From Zizania palustris (taxonomy: Eukaryota; Streptophyta; Magnoliopsida; Poales; Poaceae), in assembly GCA_019279435.1 (NCBI GenBank), contig JAAALK010000080.1, positions 90,357,028 to 90,421,027 of the forward strand: 64,000 nt of DNA. Direction: 5' to 3'. The translations under genes and the position numbers were made by a program. Positions within the stretch are counted from its first letter, which is position 1; each line of letters begins with the position of its first letter. Below the pieces are notes generated by a model. That model saw nothing but the letters and a program-made list of their open reading frames with translations, was not told the origin of the DNA and searched no databases. Below, one piece after another: positions 11,545 to 22,247 of the stretch.

Positions 11545-14053
11545 TATGAGAACAAAATTGAGAGATCAAAAGAAAGAAGAAGAAAATAATTTAGTCATGT
11601 TAGCCACAAAATCTGAGATGAGAGAAGTAAGGAACAACCCAGATCAAGTACTCTTTGTACTTGTGTGCAAAGACATTTTAGTGTCAGCTAACGATAACAC
11701 CTCTTTTTCTAGTATGGTGTCTCATCTTTTGCAGGAATATGAGGACGTTTTTCCAAAGGAAACCCCAAATGGATTACCTCCTGTACGTGGGATTGAACAT
11801 CAGATCGATCTTATTCCGGGGGCTGCTCTTCCAAATCGACCAACATACTGCACCAATCCTGAAGAAACAAAGGAGATACAAAGGCAAGTACAAGAACTTC
11901 TCGATAAAGGTTATGTTCGTGAAAGCTTAAGTACATGTGATGTTCCTGTTATTTTAGTACCAAAAAAGATGGTTCTTGGAGGATGTGCGTTGATTGTAGA
12001 GCCATAAATAACATCACTATTCGCTATCGTCCATCCTATTCCTCGATTAGAAAACATGCTTGATGAATTAAGTGGTTCCATAATATTCACTAAAATTGAT
12101 TTGAAAAGTGGGTACCATCAAATAAGAATGAAAGCTGGAGATGAATGGAAAACTGTTTTTAAAACAAAATTTGGGATGTACGAATGGCTAGTTATGCCTT
12201 TTGGTTTGACTAATGCTCCAAGTACTTTTATGAGATTGATGAACCATGTTTTGAGAGCCTTCATTGGGAAATTTGTGGTTGTTTATTTTGATGATATCTT
12301 AATTTACAGCAAGTCTTTTGAAGCGCACATGAATCATATTCGACAAGTCCTAGATGAACTCCGAAAGGAGAAATTATTTGCTAATCTTGAGAAGTGCAGA
12401 TTTTGCACAGACCATGTTGTGTTCCTTGGCTTTGTTGTTTCAGGAAAAGGAATTGAAGTGGATGAAACCAAGGTGAAAGCCATCAAGGATTGGCCAACTC
12501 CAACGAATGTAAGTCAAATAAGAAGCTTTCATGGTCTAGCTGGATTTTATAGGAGATTTGTTAAAGATTTTAGTACCATTGCTACTCTCTTAAATGAATT
12601 AACAAAGAAAGGTGTTGAATTTAAATGGGGAAGTTCACAAGAAAATGCTTTTCAAGAATTAAAGAAACGCTTAACTGAAGCACCATTGCTTGTTCTTCCT
12701 GATTTCACTAAAACTTTTGAAGTAGAATGTGATGCCAGTGGAATTGGCATAGGAGGGGTTTTAATACAGGAAGGCAAACCTGTAGCATATTTTAGTGAAA
12801 AGTTGGGAGGTGCTCAATTGAATTATTCTGTATATGATAAAGAATTGTATGCTTTGGTGCGTGTACTTGAAACATGGCAGCATTATTTATGGCAAAAAGA
12901 GTTTGTTATCCATTCCGATCATGAAGCTTTAAAGTATTTGAAAGGCCAAGCAAAACTGAACCGACGCCATGCCAAATGGGTTGAGTTCATCGAGACATTT
13001 CCATATATTGTGAAGTATAAGAAAGGTAAGGACAATGTGGTTGCTGATGCTTTGTCTAGAAAAATTGTGTTGCTAAACCAACTTGAGGTGAAGGTTATAG
13101 GTCTTGAAAGTTTGAAAGACATGTATAATGATGACCCTGAATTTTCAGAACCATACACTCATTGTAAAGATGGAAAAGGTTGGGAAAAGTATCATATGCA
13201 TGATGGATTTTTGTTTAGGGCTAACAAGCTTTGTGTTCCAAATTCTTCGGTTAGATTGCTTTTATTGCAGGAGTCCCATGGAGGCGGATTGACAGGTCAT
13301 TTCGGACAAAACAAAACCTATGAGCTTCTAGGTGATCACTTCTATTGGCCCAAGATGAGGAGAGACGTCATCTGGTTCGTGGAGCGCTGCATCACTTGTC
13401 ACAAAGCTAAGTCTAAACTGAACCCTCATGGTTTATACACTCCTCTACCTGCTCCTAAAATTCCTTGGGAAGACATAAGTATGGATTTTGTTCTGGGACT
13501 GCGAAGAACTCAGAGAGGAAAAGATTCTGTTTTTGTTGTGGTTGATAGATTTTCAAAGATGGCTCATTTTATCCCTTGTAACAAGAGCGACGATGCTTCA
13601 CATGTTGCTAATTTATTTTTCAGGGAAATTGTGAGGTTGCATGGGGTGCCTAAGACCATTCTATCTGATCGTGATGTCAAGTTTGTGAGCTACATCTGGA
13701 AAACATTGTGGTCCAAGCTGGGGACCAAGCTTCTATTCTCGACCACTTGTCATCCTCAAACCGACGGACAAACTGAAGTGGTGAATCGAACCCTGTCGAT
13801 GTTGCTGCGAACCATGGTGAAAAAGAACCTGAAAGATTGGGAGGATTGCTTGCCTCATGTGGAGTTTGCTTATAACAGGGTAGTACATTCTACCACTAAC
13901 TTGTGTCCTTTTGAAATTGTTTATGGGTTCAAACCCATTGCTCCGATAGATTTGTTGCCTTTGCCATTACACGAGAGAACCAATATGGAAGCCTCCAAGC
14001 GTGCTGCACATGTTAAGAAGATACATGAAAAACAAAAGAAGCAATCGAGCTAA
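11471..14053 (+). pseudogene. Element H reverse transcriptase, RNase H and integrase
   Basis: The RT N-terminus runs 11471-12007. Two compensating frameshifts follow, a base short in an A-run near 11960 and a base extra near 12029, and an intact 665-codon frame runs 12056-14053. It shows RT motifs (KIDLKSGYHQI; VVYFDDILIYS, the catalytic YFDD), an RNase H (DASGIGIGGVL, HSDHEALKYL, NVVADALSRK), the integrase H2C2 finger (CITCHKAK) and core (SMDFVLGL, LSDRDVKF, HPQTDGQTEVVNR; the D-D-E triad). Another frameshift near 14040 separates it from the integrase C-terminus. Closest in flavour to CRM/Reina chromoviruses. Copies RNA to cDNA and inserts it into the genome when intact. Confidence 0.85.
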
Positions 14054-14076
14054 AGGCGACACGTAAGGCTGCAAGT

Positions 14077-14643
14077 ATGAACAAGCATAGAAAGAAGGTG
14101 TCGTTTGAACCAGATGATTTGGTGTGGATTCACTTGCGTAAAGATCGCTTTCCTGATAAGCGCAAGTCCAAGATGATTCCACGAGGGGATGGTCCATTTC
14201 GTGTTCTTGCCAAGATCAATGATAATGCATACAAGATTGACCTTCCACCAAGCTATGGCGTGAGCAACTCCTTCAATGTTGCTGACCTACCAGCATGAAA
14301 AAGTGAAGAAATTTTAGAGTCGAGGACGACTCCTTTTCAACAGGGGGAGGATGATATGACCACACCGACCACTCCAACCTCTACACCAACCACTTCGACC
14401 ACAGCAACTCCAATACATGTTTTTGATGGACCAATTACACGCAGTCGAGCTAAAAAGCTTCAACAAGAGGTGCACGCGCTACTTTGTGAAATTCATTTTA
14501 CTATTAATGAGAGTTATATACTACCTAAGTCGTGTACATTGCTAATGCTCAGGTTTACCAAGAAGGATGACAAGAACTCACAAGGAAATGGACACATAGA
14601 AGAATCATGCTCGAACCAAGTCAGTCCTGCAGGATCGTCTTAG
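14077..14643 (+). pseudogene. Element H integrase C-terminus, reading across the PPT into the 3' LTR
   Basis: The integrase tail (VSFEPDDLVWIHLRKDRFP, GDGPFRVLAKINDNAYKIDLP) runs to a TGA at 14296-14298. The same frame then stays open through the PPT, over the LTR edge at 14352, to a stop at 14643 in the LTR. The post-stop peptide (ESRTTPFQQGEDD, then DGPITRSRAKKLQQ) is the usual C-terminal end of this polyprotein type. I therefore read it as one coding region with one stop, not as a separate gene. CRM elements are known for polyprotein ends that reach into the LTR. Confidence 0.75.
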
Positions 14644-15492
14644 AGAAATAATCATAACTTTTGATTTCCAAACGCTATGAAGGCAAATGAGAACTTGTTG
14701 GAAAACTCTTGAAGTCTAGTTTCCAATGAATCTAACCCCGACCAGTTTGAAGTTTGCATGAAGGCGTCCGACCAGTTTTAGTGCTTGCTGGTCCGAAGGT
14801 CAACAGTCTGCATGAAGTCAATGTTCTCGTATTAAAACTCTATCATTCTACAGAGTTCCATGCTGCATTTCTACATGGTGTGAAACCTTATCAAGTCACC
14901 TTTCCAAAGGATCCAACCGTTTGTGAATTGAAGCTTCCAAGGAGGAGTTATTGCTGAAATACCGAAGACCGCTCAGAAGACCAACAGCCATGCGGAAACT
15001 CTCCAGAAGCTGATTCGTTTTCACATAGTTCGCCTAGTCTTTTCTTTTCGTGTTCGCACCTATCTTCAAGGTCTACTCCTTGTATAAATACCCCCTAGCA
15101 CCATTGTAATCGGCACTTTTGATTATTGAATACAGAACCCCTTGTTCAGCTGCGTGCTAACAAAATTCAGAGAGAGATCTCTACCTTCCTTTGCTCTTGT
15201 GATTTCCTTCACGGGATTACAGAAGCGGCGGCTTCATCCGCTCCCAATTGGTGCTCCTACTCCCTTCAAGGTCCTCCTTGATTGATTGTAGGCTGTGTTG
15301 GTTGGTTTTTTGAGAGTGTGGTTGGGCGAATCCTCGATTCAGGTTGCCGGTTAAAGACGGTGGTTGGCTTCGAGTTTTATTTGCTAGGTTGCACTAGTTA
15401 TCGCTGCTTGCAGCAAGTTATCCAGCTATTCTACAGCTAGTTATCTGAAGATCGATTCTACGTCGAGAAGATCGGGACCCCGTGACGCATCA
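14352..15492 (+). repeat. 3' LTR of element H
   Basis: 1141 bp from TGATATGACC, preceded by the purine tract cagggggagga, to GACGCATCA, followed by duplication CTTGG. TATA box TATAAATA at 15083-15090. Its first 290 bp are coding in frame with the integrase tail. Confidence 0.92.
15083..15090 (+). promoter_or_regulatory. TATA box in 3' LTR of element H
   Basis: TATAAATA within the LTR; would promote read-out into the flanking G gag. Confidence 0.55.
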
Positions 15493-16187
15493 CTTGGGTT
15501 GAGTTCTCCTCCGCTTTCCGCGCAGCCCACGTCCCTGACGGCATTATTGCCCAAAAGCAGCAGGAGTTTAGGGACCTACAACAAGGAAGCAGGTCCGTGA
15601 CAGAATAACTGCACGAATTTAACCGGCTAGCCCGATATGCACAGGAGGAAGTCCGTACTGATATGGCCCGGCAGTCCAGGTTTCTCCGGGGGCTGAAGGA
15701 CGAGCTTTCCCTTCAGCTGGTCTCCGGAGACTACGCCAAGTTCCAAAAGTTGGTCAACAAGGCAATCATTCAGGAGACCGAGCAGAATAAGGTTGACCTG
15801 AAGAAGAGGATGATCGCCTTCCGCCAGAATCAAGGAATGGCACAGAAGCCACGATTCACACCTCCCCCACCGGCGCCCCAATATCACCCACGCCCGGTGT
15901 ACCGCCCCGCGCCACCCGTAGCCAACCCTGGAGCAGGACATCCTCGCCCCGCTCCCACCGCACCAGCCGCTCCAACTGCCCCTGCCAAGAAAGCAGAGGT
16001 TCTGCGCGACAACCATGGCAAGCCTGTGATTTGTTTCAACTGCCGCCAGGAAGGGCATTATTCCCACAAGTGCCCCACCCCAAGCGTCCGCAAGGAGTCG
16101 CGGCCAACCCTGCCGTCTGCGCCCGCGTCAACCACGTCTTCGCCGAGGAAGCCCAGGCCGCACCAGAGATTGTCATGGGTAAGTTGA
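15493..16187 (+). pseudogene. Element G gag, C-terminal part
   Basis: Continues the gag cut at 8133. It shows EFSSAFRAAHVP, a TAA near 15606, then an open frame from 15663 (RFLRGLKDELSLQL) with a Pro-rich linker and one CCHC knuckle (CFNCRQEGHYSHKCP, about 16030-16070). Protease sequence continues in another frame from 16031. Together with 7664-8133 it makes one broken gag. Confidence 0.78.
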
Positions 16188-16528
16188 CAGTACATTCGGC
16201 CCCTGCAGTGATCTTATTTGATACTAGAGCTATGCACTCCTTTATTTCAACAACTTTTGTGGAAAAGTATAATCTGAACAATTGCGAATTAGCAAGACCA
16301 GTATTAATAGCCACCCCTGGCAAACAAACCCAAGCTCACTCTTATAGTCCAAGGGTATGGGTAGATATCCAAGGTACAATATTTTGGGCCGACCCCATCC
16401 TAATAGAATGCCAAGGTTTGGATCTGATTCTAGGAATGGATTGGCTCAACAAACATCAAGGTGTGATAAGATGTGCTCGGAGGCAAGTAACTGTGACCAG
16501 CAAAGAAGGGACTGTCGTCACATTTTAG
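16031..16528 (+). pseudogene. Element G protease
   Basis: Aspartic protease region with active-site motif VILFDTRAMHSFIS; the usual third residue of DTG is replaced by Arg, so catalysis is doubtful. LGMDWLNKHQGVI near the end is the standard flap-distal motif of Tekay-type proteases. It ends at a TAG (16526-16528) and the RT part follows at once. Confidence 0.78.
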
Positions 16529-19458
16529 ATGCCGAGTCAGAAGCCCGGTAGACCTCATCTACACCAGATTACCTTGGAAGAGATACCAGTAGGCTGCGAG
16601 TACCCGGACGTATTCCCAGAGGATTTGCCAAGGATGCCACCCAAAAGGGACATCGAGTTCCGGATTTATCTAGTACCCGGAACCACTCCCATCTACAAGC
16701 GACCGTATCGGATGGCCGCCAATGAGCTATCTGAGATGAAGCAGCAATTGGAGGATCTTGAGAAGAAAGGTTACATCAGACCTAGCACATCCCCGTGGGG
16801 AGGCCCCGTCATCTTCGTTGAGAAGAAAAAGGACAAGGCTAAGCGTATGTGCGTAGATTATCGAGCCTTGAATGAGGTGACCATTAAAAAAAGTACCCAT
16901 TACCCAGGATCGATGATCTATTTGATCAGTTGAAAGGAGCCATGGTATTTTCCAAGATCGACCTACGGTCCGGGTATCATCAGCTAAGGATTCGAGAAGA
17001 GGGCATACCCAAGACGGCGTTCACTTCTCTCTATGGACTTTACGAGTGTACCGTCATGTCATTTGGATTGACCAACGCCCCGACTTTCTTCATGAATATG
17101 ATGAATAAGGTGTTCATGGAATACTTGGACAAGTTTATCGTGGTATTTATAGATGACATCCTCATCTATTCCAAGGACAAAGAAGAACACGAAACCCACA
17201 TCCGAAGTAACTTAGGAAAACTAAGGGAACATCAATTATACGCCAAGTACAACAAGTGAAAGTTTTGGACGACGGAAGTAATGTTCCTTGAACATATCAT
17301 CTCCGCACAAGGTATCGCAGTAGACCCTGCTACCGTGGAAGCAGTTACTGATTGGTTGCCACCTACCAACGTATCAGAGATACGAAGTTTTCTGGGTTTG
17401 GCTGGATATTATCGGTGATTTATCGAAAATTTCTCCAAGATAGCCAAGCCTATGACTAAGTTGTTGCAAAAGGGGGAGAAGTTCGAATGGACTCCCAAAT
17501 GTGAGGAAAGTTTTCGCACTCTCAAGACCCGGCTGGTGTCAGCACCCATACTGACCCTACCAGATATAAGGAAGAACTTCCATGTCTATTGCGACACATC
17601 TCGCCAGGGATTGGGATGTGTTCTTATGCAAGACGGGAAGGTTGTCTCGTACGCCTCTTGGCAATTGAGACCCCATGAGCTAAAATACCCTACACACGAC
17701 CTGGAATTGTCCGCTGTTGTGCACACCCTAAAAATATAGAGGCATTATTTTGTTGGAAACCGCTGCGATGGTTAGAAGTATATCTCCACACAACTGGATC
17801 TCAACCTTAGGCAAAGGCGATGGTTAGAATTGATAAAGGACTACGACTTAGGTATTCACTACCATCTCGGCAAAGCAAACGTGGTAGCTGATGTATTAAG
17901 TCGTAAAGGATATTGCACTGCCATCGTGATTCAGGATCACGCGCCTTTGCTATATAAGGAGATGGAAAAGTTAAATCTCGGGTTAACCACAGTAGCCTAT
18001 CTAGCCACCCTGGAGACCCAACCAGTCCTGTTTGAACAGATCTGTGAGGCTCAGTTAGAAGACCCAGACATTGCTGCAATTAAGAAGAACATGAGACATG
18101 GCAAGGCCCCAGGATTTTCAGAGGATGAGAATGGCACCATATGGTTTGGAACCAGGATCTGTGTGCCAGATAAACCGGAATTAAAAACGCTTATTCTAAG
18201 GGAGGCTCATGATACTCTGTACTCCATCCATCCCGGGAGTACAAAAATGTACCAAGATTTGAAGGAACGATATTATTGTGTTAGCATGAAGAAGGAAATT
18301 GCTCAGTTCGTCGCGGAATGTGACACCAGCCGTTAGGTAAAGGCAGAACACCAGAGACCCGCAGGGCTGTTACAGCCACTTAAAGTGCCTGAATGGAAAT
18401 GGGAAGAGATCGGTATGGATTTCATCACCGGACTCCAAAAAACCCAACTTGGATATGATTATATATGGGTAATCATTGATCGGCTAACAAAGGTAGCTCA
18501 CTTCATAGCCGTCAAGATGACCTTCAGTCGCCCTAAACTAGTAGAGTTGTATATGGCCCGCATAGTGTGTCTTCATGAAGTACCCAAGAAGATAGTCAAC
18601 GATAGAGGGAGTCAGTTTACATCTCGATTCTGGAAAAACCTTCAAGAGGAAATGGGAACGAGACTAAACTTCAGCATAGCGTACCACCCTCAGACAGATG
18701 GACAAACTAAAAGGGTGAATCAGATATTAGAGGATATGCTTCGGGCATGTGCCTTGGATTTTGGAGGAACTTGGGACAAGAGTTTACCGTACGCCGAGTT
18801 TTCGTACAACAACAGTTATCAAGCCAGCCTTCAGATGTCCCCGTTCGAAGCTTTATATGGATGTAAGTGCAGGACGCCTTTACTTTGGGATCAAACCGGT
18901 GAATCCCAATTGTTTGGAACAGACATCCTTCGGGAAGCTGAAGAGAAGGTACGGATTATCAGAGACCGACTCAAGACAGCCCAATCTCGATAGAAGAGCT
19001 ATGCGGACAATCGTCGTCGAGATTTAGCCTTTGAAGAGGGAGACCATGTCTACCTCCGAGTTACCCCTCTCGGTGGCACACAACGGTTTAACATGAGAGC
19101 AAAGTTGGCACCTCGATACGTTGGACCTTTTCCCATTGTTCGATGCCAAGGTGAGGTCGCTTATCAGTTGGAGCTACCACCCTCATTGGCTGAGGTACAT
19201 GATGTGTTTCATGTATCACAACTAAAGAAGTGTATTCGAGTCCCAGCAGAGCAAGTAGACCTTTAGCAGTTGAACATTCAAGAAGATCTGACCTATGTGG
19301 AAAAGCCCGTCAAGATCTTGGAGGTCAAAGAAAGGACCACCAGGAGTCCCGTCATCCACTTCTCTAAAGTTCAGTGGAGCAATCATCCCGTAGAGGAAGC
19401 TACATGGGAAAAAGAGGAAGAACTCAAAGCACAGCATCCAGAGCTATTCGATGATTGA
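16529..19458 (+). pseudogene. Element G RT, RNase H, integrase and chromodomain
   Basis: Domains in order: RT N-terminus (16529-16933, PYRMAANELSEMKQQL, MCVDYRALN), frameshift, RT core (16930-17259, KIDLRSGYHQL, VVFIDDILIYS), stops near 17257 and 17418, RNase H (17452-17930, HVYCDTSRQGLGCVL, NVVADVLSRK) with a stop near 17738 and a small deletion near 17770, H2C2 integrase finger (to 18336), integrase core (18385-18993, GMDFITGL, VNDRGSQFTS, YHPQTDGQTKRVNQ), and a chromodomain (about 19290-19455, VIHFSKVQWSNHP..ATWEKEEEL). The chromodomain, which binds modified histone tails in this lineage, ends the protein at 19458. Many stops fit C-to-T change at CAG, CGA or TGG. Not functional. Confidence 0.85.
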
Positions 19459-19500
19459 TCTGAATCTCGAGGATGAGATTCTCTGTAAGGGGGATAGGAT
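19459..19500 (+). other. Polypurine tract of element G
   Basis: ctgtaagggggataggat ends one base before the LTR start at 19501 and is the expected plus-strand primer of the element. Confidence 0.75.
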
Positions 19501-21808
19501 TGTAACATCCCAATATTGAAAAATAAATAAAATAAAGGAAATACATTTTTCAAGGAATTAAAGGAATTATTTAATTAAAGAAAACCCTAAAAGAGCCCTA
19601 TTAAAGCCAAACAAGGGGGAAAACTTAAAATTTCAATTTGGAAAATTTATGATAGAATCTAGAGGCCAAGATATAATTTTAGGAATTTTTACAAATTTTT
19701 ATCAACAGTGATTCAACACTTAAATAAATAAATGAATTACTGGAATTAAATTAATTCAGAAAAGCTTTTTAAATCCCAGTGGGCCGCAAACCATCAATTT
19801 GCCTCAGCCCGGCCCAGCCCAGCACCCGTGTCACTGCCAAGTGGGACCCAGGTGTCGGCGCCAACCTCCCTCCTCTCTCTCCCTCCCGCGCCCCGCCTCA
19901 GCCCCACGTGTCAGCCACTCGCGCCCGCCTCCATCTCTCTGGTCGCCGGGGACCTCCTGTCGGCCCTTCCTTTTTCGCTCACCCGCCGACAGGTGGGGGC
20001 CACCTGTCGGATGCTTCTTCTTCGTTGGAAGGGGATCCCCCCTTCCATACTAGCGACCCCCATTCCGTTTCCCACCATCGGGCACCCGTGTTCACCGATC
20101 TGACACCGTATCGCCTTCCCCGACCGCCGACGACCTCTTTCCTTCGAAAACCGATGCGTTTTCCCGTATTTGGAAGCATGGCCAAGCAAAAGGAAACCTC
20201 GCCGGAGTTGGAAAGGAACCTTTGGGTTTCCTCTGATTCCCTTGCCAAAACGACACCGGCGAGCCCCTATTTAAAAACCTACGAGCCACCGCACTCCGCC
20301 ATGCCACCACAACCTTAGCCCGTGCGTTCCAGAGCACTGCCACCCCCTCCTTTGGTTTTCCCCCCTATTTCACCTTCGGCCACCGTTCGCCACCGCCTCA
20401 GGCCTCCTCCGTCCACACCGCCGCCACCTTTGTGACCGCTGGAGCCCGCCCGTCCTCGGCCACGTCTCCATTGGCCGAGAGGACCGCCGGATCATCATCG
20501 CCGACGAGCACCGGAGAAGCCCTCGCCGTCTACCCTCACCGCCTGTCGCCTTCGGACGTCTTTCTCTGCCGCCGCAGGTACGTCATGACCGCCATCCCCT
20601 CCTCTTTCCATTTCAGCTGAGACCTAGGCCCCTAGGCCCTCGCCGTCGCCGTCGCCGCCACACCCGAGCCCGCCGGAGCCGAGAACGAAGGGGGTACTTT
20701 CCCCCTTAGCTCGTGTTGTGCCAGACGTGATCTCAACCGTCCGATCCACGATGGAGGGCTAGGATTAAACCCGCACGGGTTTAATCTGGGCCATCCATCT
20801 GGTAAAACCGGTATGGAGCCATCTCGGTCGTTGATCGCTATTTAAAGGCTTTACTCAATCTCGTTCGTCCACGTAGTACCCTTTCGCGCGTTTTAATCTC
20901 AGCCGCACGATTTCACTTAACCCTCCCGCCTCGCATCTGGGCGCTGGATCCAGATCCAACGGTCCAGATCGATCGGCTCTACACGCACAGTCACGGGTTC
21001 ATGGTGAACCTGGTTCACCGTGGACCAGAGACTGTTTTCTGTTTAAATAAAAATCTAGAAAATTGTTTAAACTTTAGAAATTCATAACTTGCTCATTTTA
21101 ACTCCAAATTTCACCTTTCAAATTTTGTTAAATTCCTCTTTTTATTCTCTATACATTAATGCCATAAAAACAGTATGTTACTTTAGCCCAAATTATTCTT
21201 ATTGAATAAATGAATAAAAACCCCTTAGGGATAAAATGTTAATTCATGAAATAAATTAGGAAAAATCCCAAAACTCTAGCCCTTAATATTATCAAACATA
21301 ACTCCAGAATAATAAAGCTTATGTCACATATTTAAATCATAAACTTGTATGCTTATATATATTGTGATATTTTGATTGTTTATTGAATATTTTATTTTTC
21401 CGTATCGAGAAGACTACGAGTTCGTCGAGGAGCCGGAGTTTTACCCCGAGGTTCCTAAATCACCATTTGCTGATGAAGGCAAGTCACAACCCCCATTGTG
21501 ATCATCATTGAGCCCATGTTTTAATAAATTATCGCTATAACTCATAGGATAATATTGCATTAGTCAAATATCAAGGCCTACACTATATTTAATAGATCCC
21601 CGTCCTTGTGTGCAAACCCAAGCCATGCTTATTGAGCCTACACTCCTTGTCACTCTACAAATATTATATTAGCTAGTGTCCAATGTACCGACACAACTGC
21701 TATAGGATAAAAGAATGAGTCATAGATAGCTGGATTCTACTATATGTATTTCCCCATTATTCTCGCCTCTGGACTCTATTGGAGTTGGTTATGTTATAAG
21801 TATGGTGG
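19501..21808 (+). repeat. 3' LTR of element G, part 1
   Basis: Starts TGTAACATCCC. AT-rich ends flank a GC-rich core at about 19790-20720 (CCGCC/CCGTCG runs) that creates spurious ORFs. A promoter-like CTATTTAAAA lies at 20267-20276. A short acidic-looking stretch near 21405-21480 (gagttcgtcgaggagccggag) is typical of RIRE3-type LTRs. Interrupted by element C after the duplication GGTGG (21804-21808); it resumes at 63899. No host gene seen. Confidence 0.75.
20267..20276 (+). promoter_or_regulatory. TATA-like box in 3' LTR of element G
   Basis: CTATTTAAAA followed after about 30 bp by a C-rich likely start region, the usual form in Tekay LTRs. Not testable here because the 5' LTR copy is lost. 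Confidence 0.45.
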
Positions 21809-22247
21809 TGTTGGGGGAAAATATTCCATCCTCAGGGTTATTGCAGTAACAGGACAAAGGCAGACGATTGAATCAAAGGTTTCCAGCATGTATCTCCGGA
21901 AATGCATTGAATCAAGTTCGAAGTATGATGACAGACTCTAGTTCGGAGTATATCTTCGAACTTGGACTCTTCCGAGAGCTTCTTTGCAGCTAAGATGGAA
22001 GACTTATCTTCTTTCTCATTAGATTAGTCTTTTACCATTTTAGCCCTATTAAGGTTACTGAATAGTTTCCACTATGTCGGTTGTAATAGAGGGGTAAAAG
22101 GGTCTTTTCCTTAATGTTTGGCCTATAAATACCCCCCGTTTTACCATGTAATACGGAGGGAATACAAGTTATTCAATACACACTTTCGAACTATTTTAAG
22201 CTATTATCCTTTCGGAGGCTTGGAATAGTTAACTTCGCAAACACTTC
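21809..22247 (+). repeat. 5' LTR of element C, part 1
   Basis: First 439 bp of a 493-bp LTR, starting TGTTGGGGGAAAAT. TATA box TATAAATA at 22124-22131. Ends with the duplication ACTTC (22243-22247), after which copia D begins. The remaining 54 bp lie at 44581-44634. Confidence 0.9.
22124..22131 (+). promoter_or_regulatory. TATA box in 5' LTR of element C
   Basis: TATAAATA; the same place in the 3' LTR (63716-63723) reads TGTAAATA. Confidence 0.6.

Larger units (their letters stand above)
8134..15492 (+). mobile_element. Element H: complete Ty3/gypsy retrotransposon (CRM/Reina-like)
   Basis: A 7359-bp element with two full LTRs (1142 and 1141 bp), a PBS (TGGTATCAAAGC from 9278), gag, protease, RT-RNase H, integrase and a PPT (cagggggagga before 14352). 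It is flanked by the 5-bp duplication CTTGG (8129-8133 and 15493-15497), so both ends are exact. It sits in G's gag in the same orientation. I count about 30 differences between the LTRs by eye, roughly 97% identity. The RT-integrase resembles CRM/Reina chromoviruses; I see no chromodomain. Several frameshifts and one stop make it non-autonomous now. Confidence 0.92.

Noticed and set aside
14356..14643. Separate small gene in the 3' LTR of H
   Set aside because: Same frame as the integrase tail apart from one TGA, and its motif belongs to the polyprotein C-terminus; treated as part of pol.
19779..20318. 179-codon Pro-rich ORF and overlapping frames
   Set aside because: GC-rich core of G's LTR. 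Long open frames on all strands are expected from the composition; a TATA-like box lies inside it.
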